Source: Metaphire vulgaris
Lineage: Eukaryota; Annelida; Clitellata; Crassiclitellata; Megascolecidae
Direction: 5' to 3'
Length of the DNA: 64,000 nt
Assembly: GCA_018105865.1 (NCBI GenBank)
Contig: CM030862.1
Location: forward strand, 12,175,574 to 12,239,573
Numbering within the stretch: position 1 is the stretch's first letter; every line of letters starts with the position of its first letter. The translations under genes and the position numbers were made by a program. Positions 11,618-22,002 of the stretch are shown piece by piece. The notes beneath the pieces were generated by a model. It searched no databases and had not been told where the DNA came from. It saw nothing but the letters and a program-made list of their open reading frames with translations.

Positions 11618-13810
11618 TTCGGAGTCATCCACCCTTTTCCACTGCAGATTTTACTATGTATTTATTTGCAGCACACTTGAATGTTTCATTGTTGTGTGAT
11701 ATAAAGTGTGGAATATTGTTCAGAAATGCGATAAAAACTAGTGTGGATAGTGATGTGAAAGCTGAGGTAACAATGACATGGTGCATTGTTGCTGCTTCAG
11801 TACTTTGTCAGATCTTCAAAAATTGAGGGTACTAAATTTTTTGATAACGGGGGTCAGTATGTTAAAAATTAACAAATTCTTGAGCTACCAGTATATGTAC
11901 TGTCCTTTCCCCTTTTCTCATAAAAAATGTGTACCTAATTTTTTCAGACCATCTTTGCCTTGAAAAGTCCTGCCTTATATCTTCTTGTTCGGCATTCTCA
12001 TCAAAGAGTGCTACACCTTTAAAATATTACAGATATGATATTTGTGACTTCCTTTTTAAAGGAATGTGAGTAGAAGTACCTCTGACTTATGTACCTATGC
12101 AAGGGAGTGGTCTTTAGTCACTCATGGTGTACATAAATAGAGTACGGTTAGTTACTGGCAATCCTCTGCAGTGACTGTGAGGTTTGTGGGTTGAAGTTTT
12201 TTGTCACATTTGAATTTTTCGCACTTTTACGTATGTTGCATTTATTGCTATTCAGTGTAAAATTTTCAATGTTCTTTAGTAATGATTAGCTTGTTAAAAG
12301 TCATTAGAGAGCAGATCTGTGGATTATATTTAGCTGAGTATTTTAACAGTGATGTTTTTAACAGCTTTTATCTTTTTTAATGCAATTTTGATGCAGATTA
12401 TTAATGTAAAATTCATATATGGCAATTACTGAAACGATATTTAATTAAGCTGTTTACATCAGCGATGTTTTGTAGGATAAAACGATTAAATGGAGCTAGA
12501 TAATTTGTTTTTTGCAAACTTGAATTAGTGATCATCATCCAAGATGTTACAGATCTTGAAAGTTTAAATTTAGTGGCAACACAATATTTTTGTCGTGTTG
12601 ATAAATGCAAGCCTTGAAAGTAAGTAAGACATTCACCTCATTGACGCACAAGTCTATGTGCTTGCTGAATTTTACAGTATATTTGTTTATTTTATCGATG
12701 CTATTTACTTTTTATTTGTATTTAGCCACCACGCTGCTGTAAATTTTGTTGAAAATTCTTCCCCGGTTTTTTTTACTTTATGTCAAAAAAGGAGTTGCTT
12801 TTGTACGTTGTGTGTATGATCGCACAATATAGTTTTATTTGTCTCTGAATTATGGAGTTTGGATTCTTTGCATATTTATTCCAAGTTGCTTGTTGGGAAG
12901 TTGTTACATTGTCATGTCATTATTGATATTACTGTGATTATCACAGCTGCAGAAAGTCCACTTTAGATGCATGCACTAATAAGAGAAGTGGCATGCTTTA
13001 TTTTAGAACAAATGGTCAGCTTTCTTTTCACTTAATATGTGGATTATGCAATAATATCTTATGCACTTAAGTGGGCTTAACTGTATGCCTGGTCAGTGCA
13101 GTTATTGTGTTACAATTATTATACAAACCTTAAGGTTAACAATTAATTATTCGAGTTTGCTTTGCAAGAACAAAACAGGGTTTTTATTATTATAAACCTT
13201 TTGTGAATATATATTGGTTTGGCTCAAGTTATAGGTAAAAAAACCTGCAATACACATGCAACCTTCAGGAGATAGACATTTGAATGTGTTAGTACATATT
13301 GCAATGCAGGACTCTATAGAATAGCAATTACTTAATTCTTTTTATTTAATAATGTAACTTAATTCAATCTTTATGATGCTTCATATTTGACTTTCTAAGC
13401 ATTCCCTTGAATTAGGCCCACCTAAGCGTGTTAGGCCTGTATTGGAAAGTGTATCACCTTGCTGATTAAATTTTCTAGGTCATTTGTTTCTCTGAACCTT
13501 GACCTTGGATCGACCTTGATCTCTCTCTTGTGAGTCAGATTGCTGCTGAATGAACTTCATGTGATGCTATTGATGTTTAAATTTTTATACTACCTTTCAG
13601 GTTCAATTAATTATTGCAAGATCCTTCTGTATACATTTTGGTTGATATTGCTTGTACCCGGTTTTACCTTACAATCTTCTAGTTTGACTAATAAATGTGG
13701 AATAAAATGTGTTTTTCTTCTTCTAAATATTCTTACATTTTCTTGCTGGGTTACTTTTGAATTTTAGTATGAATGTGCATTTGCAATGCCCTTTCAGTGT
13801 TGATAGACTT
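11618..13810. other. 3' flank and probable 3' UTR of the transporter
   Basis: AT-rich, with no convincing exon. AATAAA-type signals occur near 13690-13705 (aataaatgtggaataaaatg), a possible poly(A) region if the 3' UTR is about 2 kb. The rest shows no clear feature. Confidence 0.4.
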
Positions 13811-13814
13811 AGCC

Positions 13815-13960
13815 CAGAGGCGGGCAAACTTTTTCTTTAAAGAGCCACATGAAACCTAATGTAGGTGGGTCGGACATACAAAAAGCGAAAATGTTTATAA
13901 TTGCAAGTGGAAAAAAGAAAAATTTAAAGTACTTTTTAGGAATCGGAATCCATTATTGTA
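13815..13960. mobile_element. hAT-like repeat fragment
   Basis: Begins CAGAGGCGGGCAAACTTTTT followed by AAAGAGCCACAT, a widespread hAT terminal pattern. The matching right end is not clear. Confidence 0.5.
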
Positions 13961-14014
13961 ATACCATAATGTGATGAAATAACCGAGATGACCTTTATCG
14001 TTTTCACTTGTCAA

Positions 14015-14375
14015 GGGGCCGTCCATAAATTACGTCACGCAGTTGGGGGGTGGTCCGTAAATGTGACGTCATGGAAAAAAATTTCGGTCATGACCTTTGA
14101 CCTTTTTTTGCTTGTCTGACCTTTTTTGCTTGTCAGGAATTTTGGAGAGGAAAAATACAACAATTATGACCTATTTTTTGCTTGTCGAGGTTTTCGAGAG
14201 GAAAAATACAAGGATGACCTTTTTTTGCTTGTCAAGACTTTTCAGAAGACGAACTTGGGGGGTCGGAGCTTTGTGACGTCATAATTTAGGGGTCCGATGT
14301 TTTGTGACGTCGCGTTACGTAGGGGAGGGGTCAAAAAAGTGCCAAATTCGCATGACGTAATTTATGGACGACCCC
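14015..14375. mobile_element. DNA transposon MITE with GGGGCCGTCCATAAATTACG ends
   Basis: Left end GGGGCCGTCCATAAATTACG and right end ACGTAATTTATGGACGACCCC form inverted repeats of about 20 bp around 361 bp. The interior has several copies of GACCTTTTTTTGCTTGTC and no transposase. This terminal sequence recurs widely in animals; I am unsure of the superfamily (possibly ISL2EU-type). Confidence 0.8.
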
Positions 14376-14523
14376 GACATTTTTGGGAGAAGTTAAAGGT
14401 GCGATCCTCTATTTTTCCTAGGGTGCTACCAACCCTTTCTAAGAATTTTAAATAAAGCGTCATGTTTGCATAAAATAATTTCAAATTATCTCACTTTCTG
14501 TCAGTCATGTCACAAGGTAGATT

Positions 14524-14690
14524 CAGTGGCGGCTCCAGAATTTGGCAAGTGGGGGGGGGGCGTTGGGGTGGCAACTTCTAATCATGGGGGCCAACCATTT
14601 GTTGTTATGTATGTAGCATTAAGTATAGGGTCCCATCAGGGGGCCAGGCACTCAATAGGGGCACGGGCCCCCCTGTGGAGCCGCCACGGG
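14524..14690. mobile_element. hAT-type MITE, CAGTGGCGGCTCCA family (copy 1)
   Basis: Starts CAGTGGCGGCTCCAG and ends GGAGCCGCCACGG. The interior (CCAACCATTTGTTGTTATG, GGCACTCAATAGGGGCACG) matches the inverted copy at 18857-19044. Confidence 0.8.
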
Positions 14691-14918
14691 GCAGATTCAA
14701 ATGTCTGATAATTCAATATTAGCCTAATGTTAACTATATTCATAGCCGCAATATCATTAGGCAAAACTTCCCGCAAAAGCCAAAAAATTCAACACTAAGG
14801 TTATTGCACGTATTTTTTTGTTTAAATCGACAACAATTTTGATAATTGTATTCATAATTTTCAAACAGACTTATTTAGAAAGTCAACAGGCTGTTGTTGG
14901 CCTATGTCTTCACGTTCT

Positions 14919-16823
14919 CTAAGGTCTATCTGTGAAAAAGGCGGGTTTAAGTCTTCTCTCCATATCGTTGGATCCCTTTGTGAGAATGTATCTCTTGGGC
15001 AGATCTGGTAACGTGGCACCCCTCTGAGCTTTGCCCTGGCCTTTGAGGATGACGTCAAAGTTTTTGTCGTTGTAGATCTCATCGAGCCACTTTTCCAGTT
15101 GAGCGACTCGATCCTCACTGGCCCTCAGGTGCCGCTTGGTTTCATCCAGTTCGCTGTTTGACCTGTTTCGAGGAAGGTCCACCGCGGGCGGTCCGTGGCG
15201 GTACTGGTCGACGACGGAGAGGAGACGAGCGTTTTCGTCGAGGAGACGGCGATGAGCTGCAGCATGATCCGGAAGAGGCGGTTGAGGAGTGGCTGGATTT
15301 GGAGACCCCGACGTAACCGGTTCCGTTCTCATGGAATCTATCTGTTTCTGGTAGCCGTGAACAGCGTGTCGCAGTGTGTCCACCTCCTTGTCGAGACTTG
15401 CTATTCTGTCGTCTCTTTCTCGAATGGTTTCCTTCAGCGGATTCACCTTCTCCTCGAAGGCGCTGAATCGAAGCAGCTTGAGTGCGCTGTCCCTCTCTTC
15501 TCTCAGCTGGTCCTTCAGCTTATCAATTTCTTCCTTTAGGCGGTTGTTTTCCAAACGAAGTTCCTTGCTGCCGTTGTCTAATTCATCGTTTGCTTTCTGG
15601 ACATTGGTGAGCTGAGCGTGGAGTTCGATGAACTGATCCTTCAAGTCTTTGCATTTTCTGTCAATTTCATTCTTTTCGTGATGTGCGTCCCGACGTTCCC
15701 TTTTAGCCTCTTCCAGCAAAATATCTTTCCCCTTCAATGCCGATCCTAATTTTTCTATCTTTGCCCTCAGTTCTGCTTCCTGTTCCGCTGAAAACACCGC
15801 CTTTTTCAGATTTTCGATGTCCCTTTTCGCTGTATTCAACTTTTGTCTCTTTCTATCCAATTTGTCAGTGATCCGCCCAAGTCTGTCTTCCAGGTCTCGT
15901 TCCTTTGTCGCATTATGCTCTTGTTCCTTGAGCAAGCCGTTTTCTGACATCAGTTTGTCGAGCATTTTCGATTTTCTCTCCAATTCATCTTCCAGTTTTT
16001 GAATATCCCATCTCAACTGCTCTGCTATTTTCGACGTTTTCTGGTCATACTCTGCGGCATCTTTGAGCTGGTCCATCTCTGATCTCAGCCTCTCGTTCTC
16101 AATTCGCAACAGCTCTTTCTTTTTCCTCAGAGAGTCCAGTTCACGAGACAAGTCGGTTTTGTCCGCATGCAGCTCCTTGACCTTCTCCTTCAAGCTCTCG
16201 ATCTCGTTTAGGTATTCCCGTTCGGCTCTGGCCATCTCCTTACGAGCCTCGCTCAGACGATGTAATGCATCTTCCTGGTCGTTCTTTAACACCCCCAACT
16301 GGCTGTTAGGCCTAACATCGTCCTTCTCGATCTTAAGCAACTTGTTCTCTGTCGGCGACAGCCTGCCGTTCGAATCATCCGAAGGAACCACCGCCGGGGC
16401 ATCCTCCGTCTTTTCTCTGCTTCTGTCCCGTCTTGCCGACTTCCCCAGCTCGTTGTCGCGGCCGCCAAGAAACCCACCCTCAGCCCTCGGCGAAATCAGA
16501 TTCTCGGCCAGTCGGCGTCGCTCCGCCCGCGGCGAGTAGATCGTCTCGTGGAAGGATCTATCGCGGATGGGCAGCTGCCTGGACGGCTGCCGGGAGACGT
16601 GGCCGCCGCCGGCGGGTAGCTTCGTCAAATCGTCGGAGTTGTATCGAGTTATGGGACGATCTTCGTCGTCGTCATTTTCGTCGAATCTCGTCGTTTTTCT
16701 ACCGGAGGCGGCCATACTTGTAGGACGGGCGTCCTCGGAAGTCGCCTGACGCTGAGAATTGGCGCGCTTCGCTTCTCTAGCCTCGTTTCTGATGTTCTGG
16801 TAGAAATTGTTATGTTTGTCCAT
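14919..16823 (-). CDS. Intronless 634-residue coiled-coil protein, not recognised
   Basis: A single ORF with a genuine ATG (MDKHNNFYQNIRNEAREAK) and stop TAG. Residues ~1-165 are charged, Ser/Arg/Asp-rich and probably disordered (NDDDEDRP, YSPRAERR). From ~165 to ~490 a long heptad-rich coiled coil follows (LKEKVKELHADKTDLSRELD, LRIENERLRSEMDQLKD, LEDELERKSKMLDKL). A Pro-rich linker (~500-520) leads to a second short coiled segment (ETKRHLRASEDRVAQLEKWL) and a basic tail (LPKRYILTKGSNDMERRLKP). Codon use is GC-richer than the flanks, and 1.9 kb without a stop supports real coding. The composition fits a cytoskeletal or centrosomal structural protein, but that is only inference. Being intronless beside intron-rich genes, it may be a retrocopy or a naturally single-exon gene. 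Confidence 0.8.
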   Translation of the reverse strand: MDKHNNFYQNIRNEAREAKRANSQRQATSEDARPTSMAASGRKTTRFDENDDDEDRPITRYNSDDLTKLPAGGGHVSRQPSRQLPIRDRSFHETIYSPRAERRRLAENLISPRAEGGFLGGRDNELGKSARRDRSREKTEDAPAVVPSDDSNGRLSPTENKLLKIEKDDVRPNSQLGVLKNDQEDALHRLSEARKEMARAEREYLNEIESLKEKVKELHADKTDLSRELDSLRKKKELLRIENERLRSEMDQLKDAAEYDQKTSKIAEQLRWDIQKLEDELERKSKMLDKLMSENGLLKEQEHNATKERDLEDRLGRITDKLDRKRQKLNTAKRDIENLKKAVFSAEQEAELRAKIEKLGSALKGKDILLEEAKRERRDAHHEKNEIDRKCKDLKDQFIELHAQLTNVQKANDELDNGSKELRLENNRLKEEIDKLKDQLREERDSALKLLRFSAFEEKVNPLKETIRERDDRIASLDKEVDTLRHAVHGYQKQIDSMRTEPVTSGSPNPATPQPPLPDHAAAHRRLLDENARLLSVVDQYRHGPPAVDLPRNRSNSELDETKRHLRASEDRVAQLEKWLDEIYNDKNFDVILKGQGKAQRGATLPDLPKRYILTKGSNDMERRLKPAFFTDRP

Positions 16824-17432
16824 TTCCGTACAGACAGGTTGCCGAACGACCTCTACTGGTAAAACTATAATTAGACCATTCGGATGGTATGTCCATTAAG
16901 ACATCAACGCCTAAAAATAATAAAAAGACAGCGAAATCTTAGTCAGTGATCGATTTTTCAAGAAAATTGTGAACCTGCGGGGATCTGGGCATTCTCACCC
17001 CAAAAGTGCTGGTCGCTAGTTGGAAAACCCCCAGACTTCTTGCCATTATGCGCCTGAACTTTGAACCTACTTTCTTTCTCTCGCATGCCAACCGCTTTCG
17101 GGCAGATATAGGCTAAGTCATATCACGAATCACGAACTAAAACGTAAATGGCTTTATAATAGGTCTAATAGGGCCTACGGGTTTCTCTCCCTTAAGCGAT
17201 CACCGATTTGTGTCTGAGCGCGTCATATAGGCCTAGTGACGCCATGGAAGTTTCTCGATCGATTAGCTTGAACGAACTTTCTAAAGACCATTTTACTGAA
17301 GGAAAAAATGTAACATAGGCCCTATTCAACAGCCAAATATTTCACAATTTTGTTCTCGAGCAAAATAGGCCTAGTCCATATTTATTCGGCCACTCTGGCT
17401 AATAGCCTATCCCTTTCGAAGTACCTATACCT

Positions 17433-17680
17433 CAGTGGCGTAGCGTGCTCGCGTACGTGCCGCCTATGTGACTCCTGGCAAAAATGCCGCCCCAATTTCA
17501 CTCTTATTACACACACACCTGACAAAAAAAGAGGTTGTCGCCGCTAAATTTGTCTCCCCCTGACCCCTCTAAATGTTTCCGCCCCTTCGACAAAACTCCT
17601 CGACAACCCGACAAGAGAAAAAGGTCGCTTCCAAAATTTGCCGCCCCCATCATGTGTGTCGCCCATGGCTAAAGCCACTG
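17433..17680. mobile_element. hAT-like MITE, CAGTGGCGTAGC type
   Basis: Begins CAGTGGCGTAGCGTG and ends GGCTAAAGCCACTG. The interior is C-rich with GACAAGAGAAAAAGGTC. No clear target duplication was read. Confidence 0.6.
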
Positions 17681-17825
17681 GAACGCTATACGCCTCTGCC
17701 TACCCCCTGGGCCCCTCCCCATAGGCTATAGGTAAAGACTTCTCACTTGTCAGAATCAGAATCTGCTTAATGGTTTCATTCGTTTATCAACAGACCTAAT
17801 AACCAAACGAAATAAACAATAGGCC

Positions 17826-17990
17826 CAGGGGCGTAGCCAGGAATTGGGGGGGGGTATAATGCGATTTGGGGGCTATACATCTTTAAAAAACATTGAAAAG
17901 CGCAAAAACGCATTAAAATTTTTAATATAGTCTGAATTTTTGGGGTATAGGCAATATACCGATATAGGCTACCCGGTCGCTACGCCCCTG
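17826..17990. mobile_element. hAT MITE, CAGGGGCGTAGC family (copy 1)
   Basis: 165 bp, ends CAGGGGCGTAGCCAGG and CGCTACGCCCCTG, flanked by a perfect 8-bp direct repeat AATAGGCC (17818-17825 and 17991-17998). An 8-bp duplication is diagnostic of hAT insertion. Related copies lie at 55595 and 63539. Confidence 0.92.
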
Positions 17991-18238
17991 AATAGGCCTA
18001 AAAGACATAATCAATAGATAAGTTCGCATATTACCATCAGATCGTGATTCGAATGGCAGTTTTGAATATCTACTTCAATCGACTTCAATGCCAATTAGTT
18101 GAGAGATCGCGCACTGATTAGAAAATAGAAATCTAACCAGCAACGGTTGTCTGCACATGCAATATGTCAGCTTAGATTGTTCGAAGCCGTTCCGTTGCTA
18201 TTAGTGACTGTGAGTCTTGGAGGAGCAGGCAGTCAAAG

Positions 18239-18240
<2 letters not shown>

Positions 18241-18315
<75 letters not shown>
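18241..18315. repeat. (TC)37 microsatellite
   Basis: An uninterrupted 75-bp TC run. Confidence 0.97.
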
Positions 18316-18316
<1 letters not shown>

Positions 18317-18856
18317 GTGTTAGAACAACTGTTTGCACTTCTGCTAAACAACTGCGCCCAAAACTGGCGTTTCCATAGACTGTGCACGACCAACACAACG
18401 ACAGTACCAAGCTACTGTAGGCCTATGTCGCTTCTAAATGCGTGCTAATAGCTAGAGTCAAAATGGAACTCGGACAGCTGACCAACTCAACGACAATAAT
18501 AATTATTTAGGCTAAGTGAAAATTGTAAAGGCCAGTATTTGCGTCATATGTTCATTAATTCAAGAGTAAAAAATAAATCAATGATGTAGGCATAATATGC
18601 TACAAAATTTTAAACAAAATAACATTGGAAACTTAGCAATAGGTATCAATGTCCCTTTGTAGTTCGTCATCATACTCTCGAATATAGCCACAGCGGAGGG
18701 TCGTTTCGTTGCCTCGAAATCGTGGCCACGTAGGACAAATCAAATATTGAGAACTTCAAAAATCTTGATGAGCTCGTCAAAGAAGGTTACCCTCATATTA
18801 AATAAATGTTGACAAGCAAAAAAGGTCGTCACTTATTTTTTTCTGGCTAACGCGGG

Positions 18857-19044
18857 CAGTGGCGGCTCCACAGTGCGGGGCTCTGGAGGGCCCGTGCCCC
18901 CTATTGAGTGCGTGCCCCTCCATTGGTCCCCCTGTTAGGACCCTATACTTAATACTACATACCTAACAACAAATGGTTGGCCCCCATGATTAGAAGTTGC
19001 CACCCCAACGGCCCCCCACTTGCCAAATCCTGGAGCCGCCACTG
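18857..19044. mobile_element. hAT-type MITE, CAGTGGCGGCTCCA family (copy 2, inverted)
   Basis: 188 bp, ends CAGTGGCGGCTCCA and TGGAGCCGCCACTG (14-bp inverted repeats). It is the reverse complement of the 14524 copy through most of its length. Confidence 0.85.
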
Positions 19045-19054
19045 TATACAGGGA

Positions 19055-20420
19055 CCGAAATAGAGCACTCCCAGCCATTTCATACTACACACTAACGCTA
19101 TTGACTGAACGAGAACGAGGGACATCAACTAGGCCTAAATGAAACTCCTGCCGAATATCTTGGGGAATGGCTAGTAGGGTGATCGAGGGAAGAGCCGCGT
19201 ATTACGATATCTGGTTCATTATACAGCAGGTTTCATAGACATCAAAAACAAGTTTTATAATTAAATCACTGTGTGAGACAAGCCAATCGAAGGCCTGTTG
19301 AATAAAGGGTTTATTGGGCCTTAATATCGAAAAATCTAATCTATTTGAAGAAATTCTCCGACAAAATTCACATTTTCATCTTGTTCCTTCTTCATTGCTT
19401 TACACTTAGCAAAAATATTCAATAATATCATCCTCAATTTCGATCTACAGGGTTCGAAATAGAGCACTCCCAGCCATTTCATACTACACACTAACGCCAT
19501 TGACTGTACGAGAACGAGGGACGTACATCAACTAAATGAAACTCCTGCCGAATATCTTGGGGAATGGCTAGTAGGGTAATCGAGGGAAGAGTCGCGTATT
19601 AAGATATCTGGTTCATTATACAGCAGGTTTCATAGACATCAAAAACAAGTTTTATAATTAAATCACTGTGTGAGACAAGCCAATCGAAGGCCTGTTGAAT
19701 AAAGGGTTTATTGGGCCTTAATATCGAAAAATCTAATCTATTTGAAGAAATTCTCCGACAAAATTCACATTTTCATCTTGTTCCTTCTTCATTGCTTTAA
19801 CCTTAGCAAGAATAATCAATAATGTCATTCTCAATTTCGATCTACAGGGTTCGAAATAGAGCACTCCCAGCCATTTCATACTACACACTAACGCCATCGA
19901 CTGTACGAGAACGAGGGACATCAACTAAATGAAACTCCTGCTGAATATCTTGTGGATAGGTCGATCGAGGGAAGAGCCGCATATTACGATATCTGGTTCA
20001 TTATACAACAGGTCTTATAGACATCAAAAACAATTTTTTTATAATTAAATCGTTTTGCGAGAGAAGCCAATCGAAGGCCTGTCGAATAAAGGGTTTATTG
20101 GGCCTTAATATCGAAACATCTAAACCATTTGAAGAAATTCTCCGACAAAATTCACATTTTCATCTTGTTCCTTCTTCATTGCTTTACACTTAGCAAAAAT
20201 AATCAATAATATCATCCTCAATTTCGATCTACAGGGTTCGAAATAGAGCACTCCCAGCCATTTCATACTACACACTAACGCTATTGACTGTACGAGAACG
20301 AGGGACATCAACTAAATGAAAGTCCACCCGAATATCTTGTGGATAGGTCGATAGTAGGTCGATCGAGGGAAGAGCCGCGTATTACGATATCTGGTTCAAT
20401 ATACAACAGGTCTTAGACAG
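19055..20420. repeat. ~400-bp tandem repeat, about 3.4 units
   Basis: The block starting CGAAATAGAGCACTCCCAGCC recurs at 19055, 19455, 19852 and 20239 (spacings 400, 397, 387). The last unit is cut off near 20420. Units differ by small substitutions and indels. Short ORFs in successive copies are equivalent and without recognisable motifs; coding is not supported. Confidence 0.92.
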
Positions 20421-21637
20421 TAGAGTAGGTCCTATAGAGTCCACATTCCTACTATGACAACGGTTCTCGGATATTTTCATCCAAAGGAACTCTTTGAAAC
20501 TCGGCGCTAATTGAGCGCTAGCGAATAAGCTGGGGCATTGCGCCAATCTTTCGAGCAGCGCTATAGAAATTTCGTGTTTTTACTTTATTTACTTTACTTC
20601 GCTGCCCTTTGGGTGTTGACCGTACCTTCCGAATGTCAATGCATAGTTGCATATATAGACTACAGACTAACGCCATCACTCATTTGTCTTACCGTAAAAT
20701 GCGTAACACCGTGACGGTGACCTTTTTGGCAAACAATTACAAATCTTAGTTATACATAGTGCTTTTTCTAGAAAAAAGGTACCGGAACTCATCTTCATGT
20801 ATGACTAAATTCATAAGAAATAAGTTCAAATAACACTTAATTTAATTTAATTAATGTTTACGTCATAACACGTGTATTATAGCGCATTGATATCTAACAG
20901 AACATAGGCTGTCATCCTTAGCCATACTGAACATTGAAAATGAATTCGTGAAGACAATCGACTTTGCACAGCTAGTGGAGGCCTTTGCTACAACAAAAGT
21001 CGTCGGCGACATGTTGAGACAATTTAGACTAATTACCAGTTACGGTGAGTTACCAGTACACTACTAATATTATAAACAGACAACAGGTCGACCGTGCCCC
21101 AGTTCTTGTACACTGACTGCACGACTGCAAATTCAATGCAAGTTTATTTGAGTTGAAGTTAATGGCATTTAATTGTTTCATTTTTCAATTACGTTTGTTT
21201 TATTTTTACTTCTTTAAGTGACCACTTTGGCGCCGGGGGGCCTCCATGGAAATATTTGCACCGGGCCTCCAAAATGTAAATCCGCCTCTGTGCGCAGTAT
21301 GCACGCCTTTCGGGGACTCCAGCCTACTGTCGTTTTGTGAGTGCCTGGGAAGTGGGGACCACGGTCCACAGGTTGAGAACCGCTGTGCTGTATTATTATT
21401 ATAGATACACCTGGCCTATTTTGGGCTACTTCCCGGCTTGGTATTGACGAACGATAGAGTCAATATTGTGCGTATTGGATGCGTTCCTCGCTGGCAACGC
21501 GATCAGCCGTCGTTGAGAGAAAAGAGAAATCGACAATTGTCGAATAAAGACGAAGTCAGCCGTCGATCATCACCCCTGATCAGTCCTCTGTGCTCGTCGT
21601 CGTCGTCATCGGTCCCCGAGGTCCTCGTCCCGTCGTC

Positions 21638-21965
21638 ATGGACTACATCTTCGACTGGGAGGCGGACGGCGATCGGTTCTCGTTCGAGGACAGCGACCGC
21701 TTCGAAGAGGACTCTCTCTGTTCGTGGCTCAGCGAACCAGAAAGCCTGTGCAACAACTGGAGAGGGTGGCGAAAGCAGAACAACGGGGGCTCCACCGGGA
21801 CCGGAGCCGCCGGAGGTTCCGGGACCCTCGTCTCTGCGGGAGCGGGTGCTGGAGTTCTTTCTGGCTCCGGGGGAACGTCCATCACGGTCCTTGGATTGGT
21901 GGGGAGTGTCCCTACAAGTGGAGTGAATGGAGGAATATCAGCTAGCACCGGTGAATAAAAACATT

Positions 21966-22002
<37 letters not shown>

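Larger units (their letters stand above)
16824..21637. other. Gene-free repeat-rich interval upstream of ZSWIM8
   Basis: No conserved exon seen. It contains hAT-type MITEs at 17433, 17826 and 18857, a TC microsatellite at 18241, a ~400-bp tandem repeat at 19055-20420, and at ~21357-21390 a relic resembling a hAT end (CCACAGGTTGAGAACCGCTG). The ZSWIM8 promoter should lie near the right edge; no core element is recognisable. Confidence 0.6.

Noticed and set aside
18172..18410. ORFs with Arg-Glu repeats
   Set aside because: Translation of the TC dinucleotide microsatellite.
19733..20311. Two nearly identical 63-codon minus-strand ORFs (MMSLVLVQS...)
   Set aside because: They are equivalent positions in successive units of the ~400-bp tandem repeat and lack any recognisable motif.
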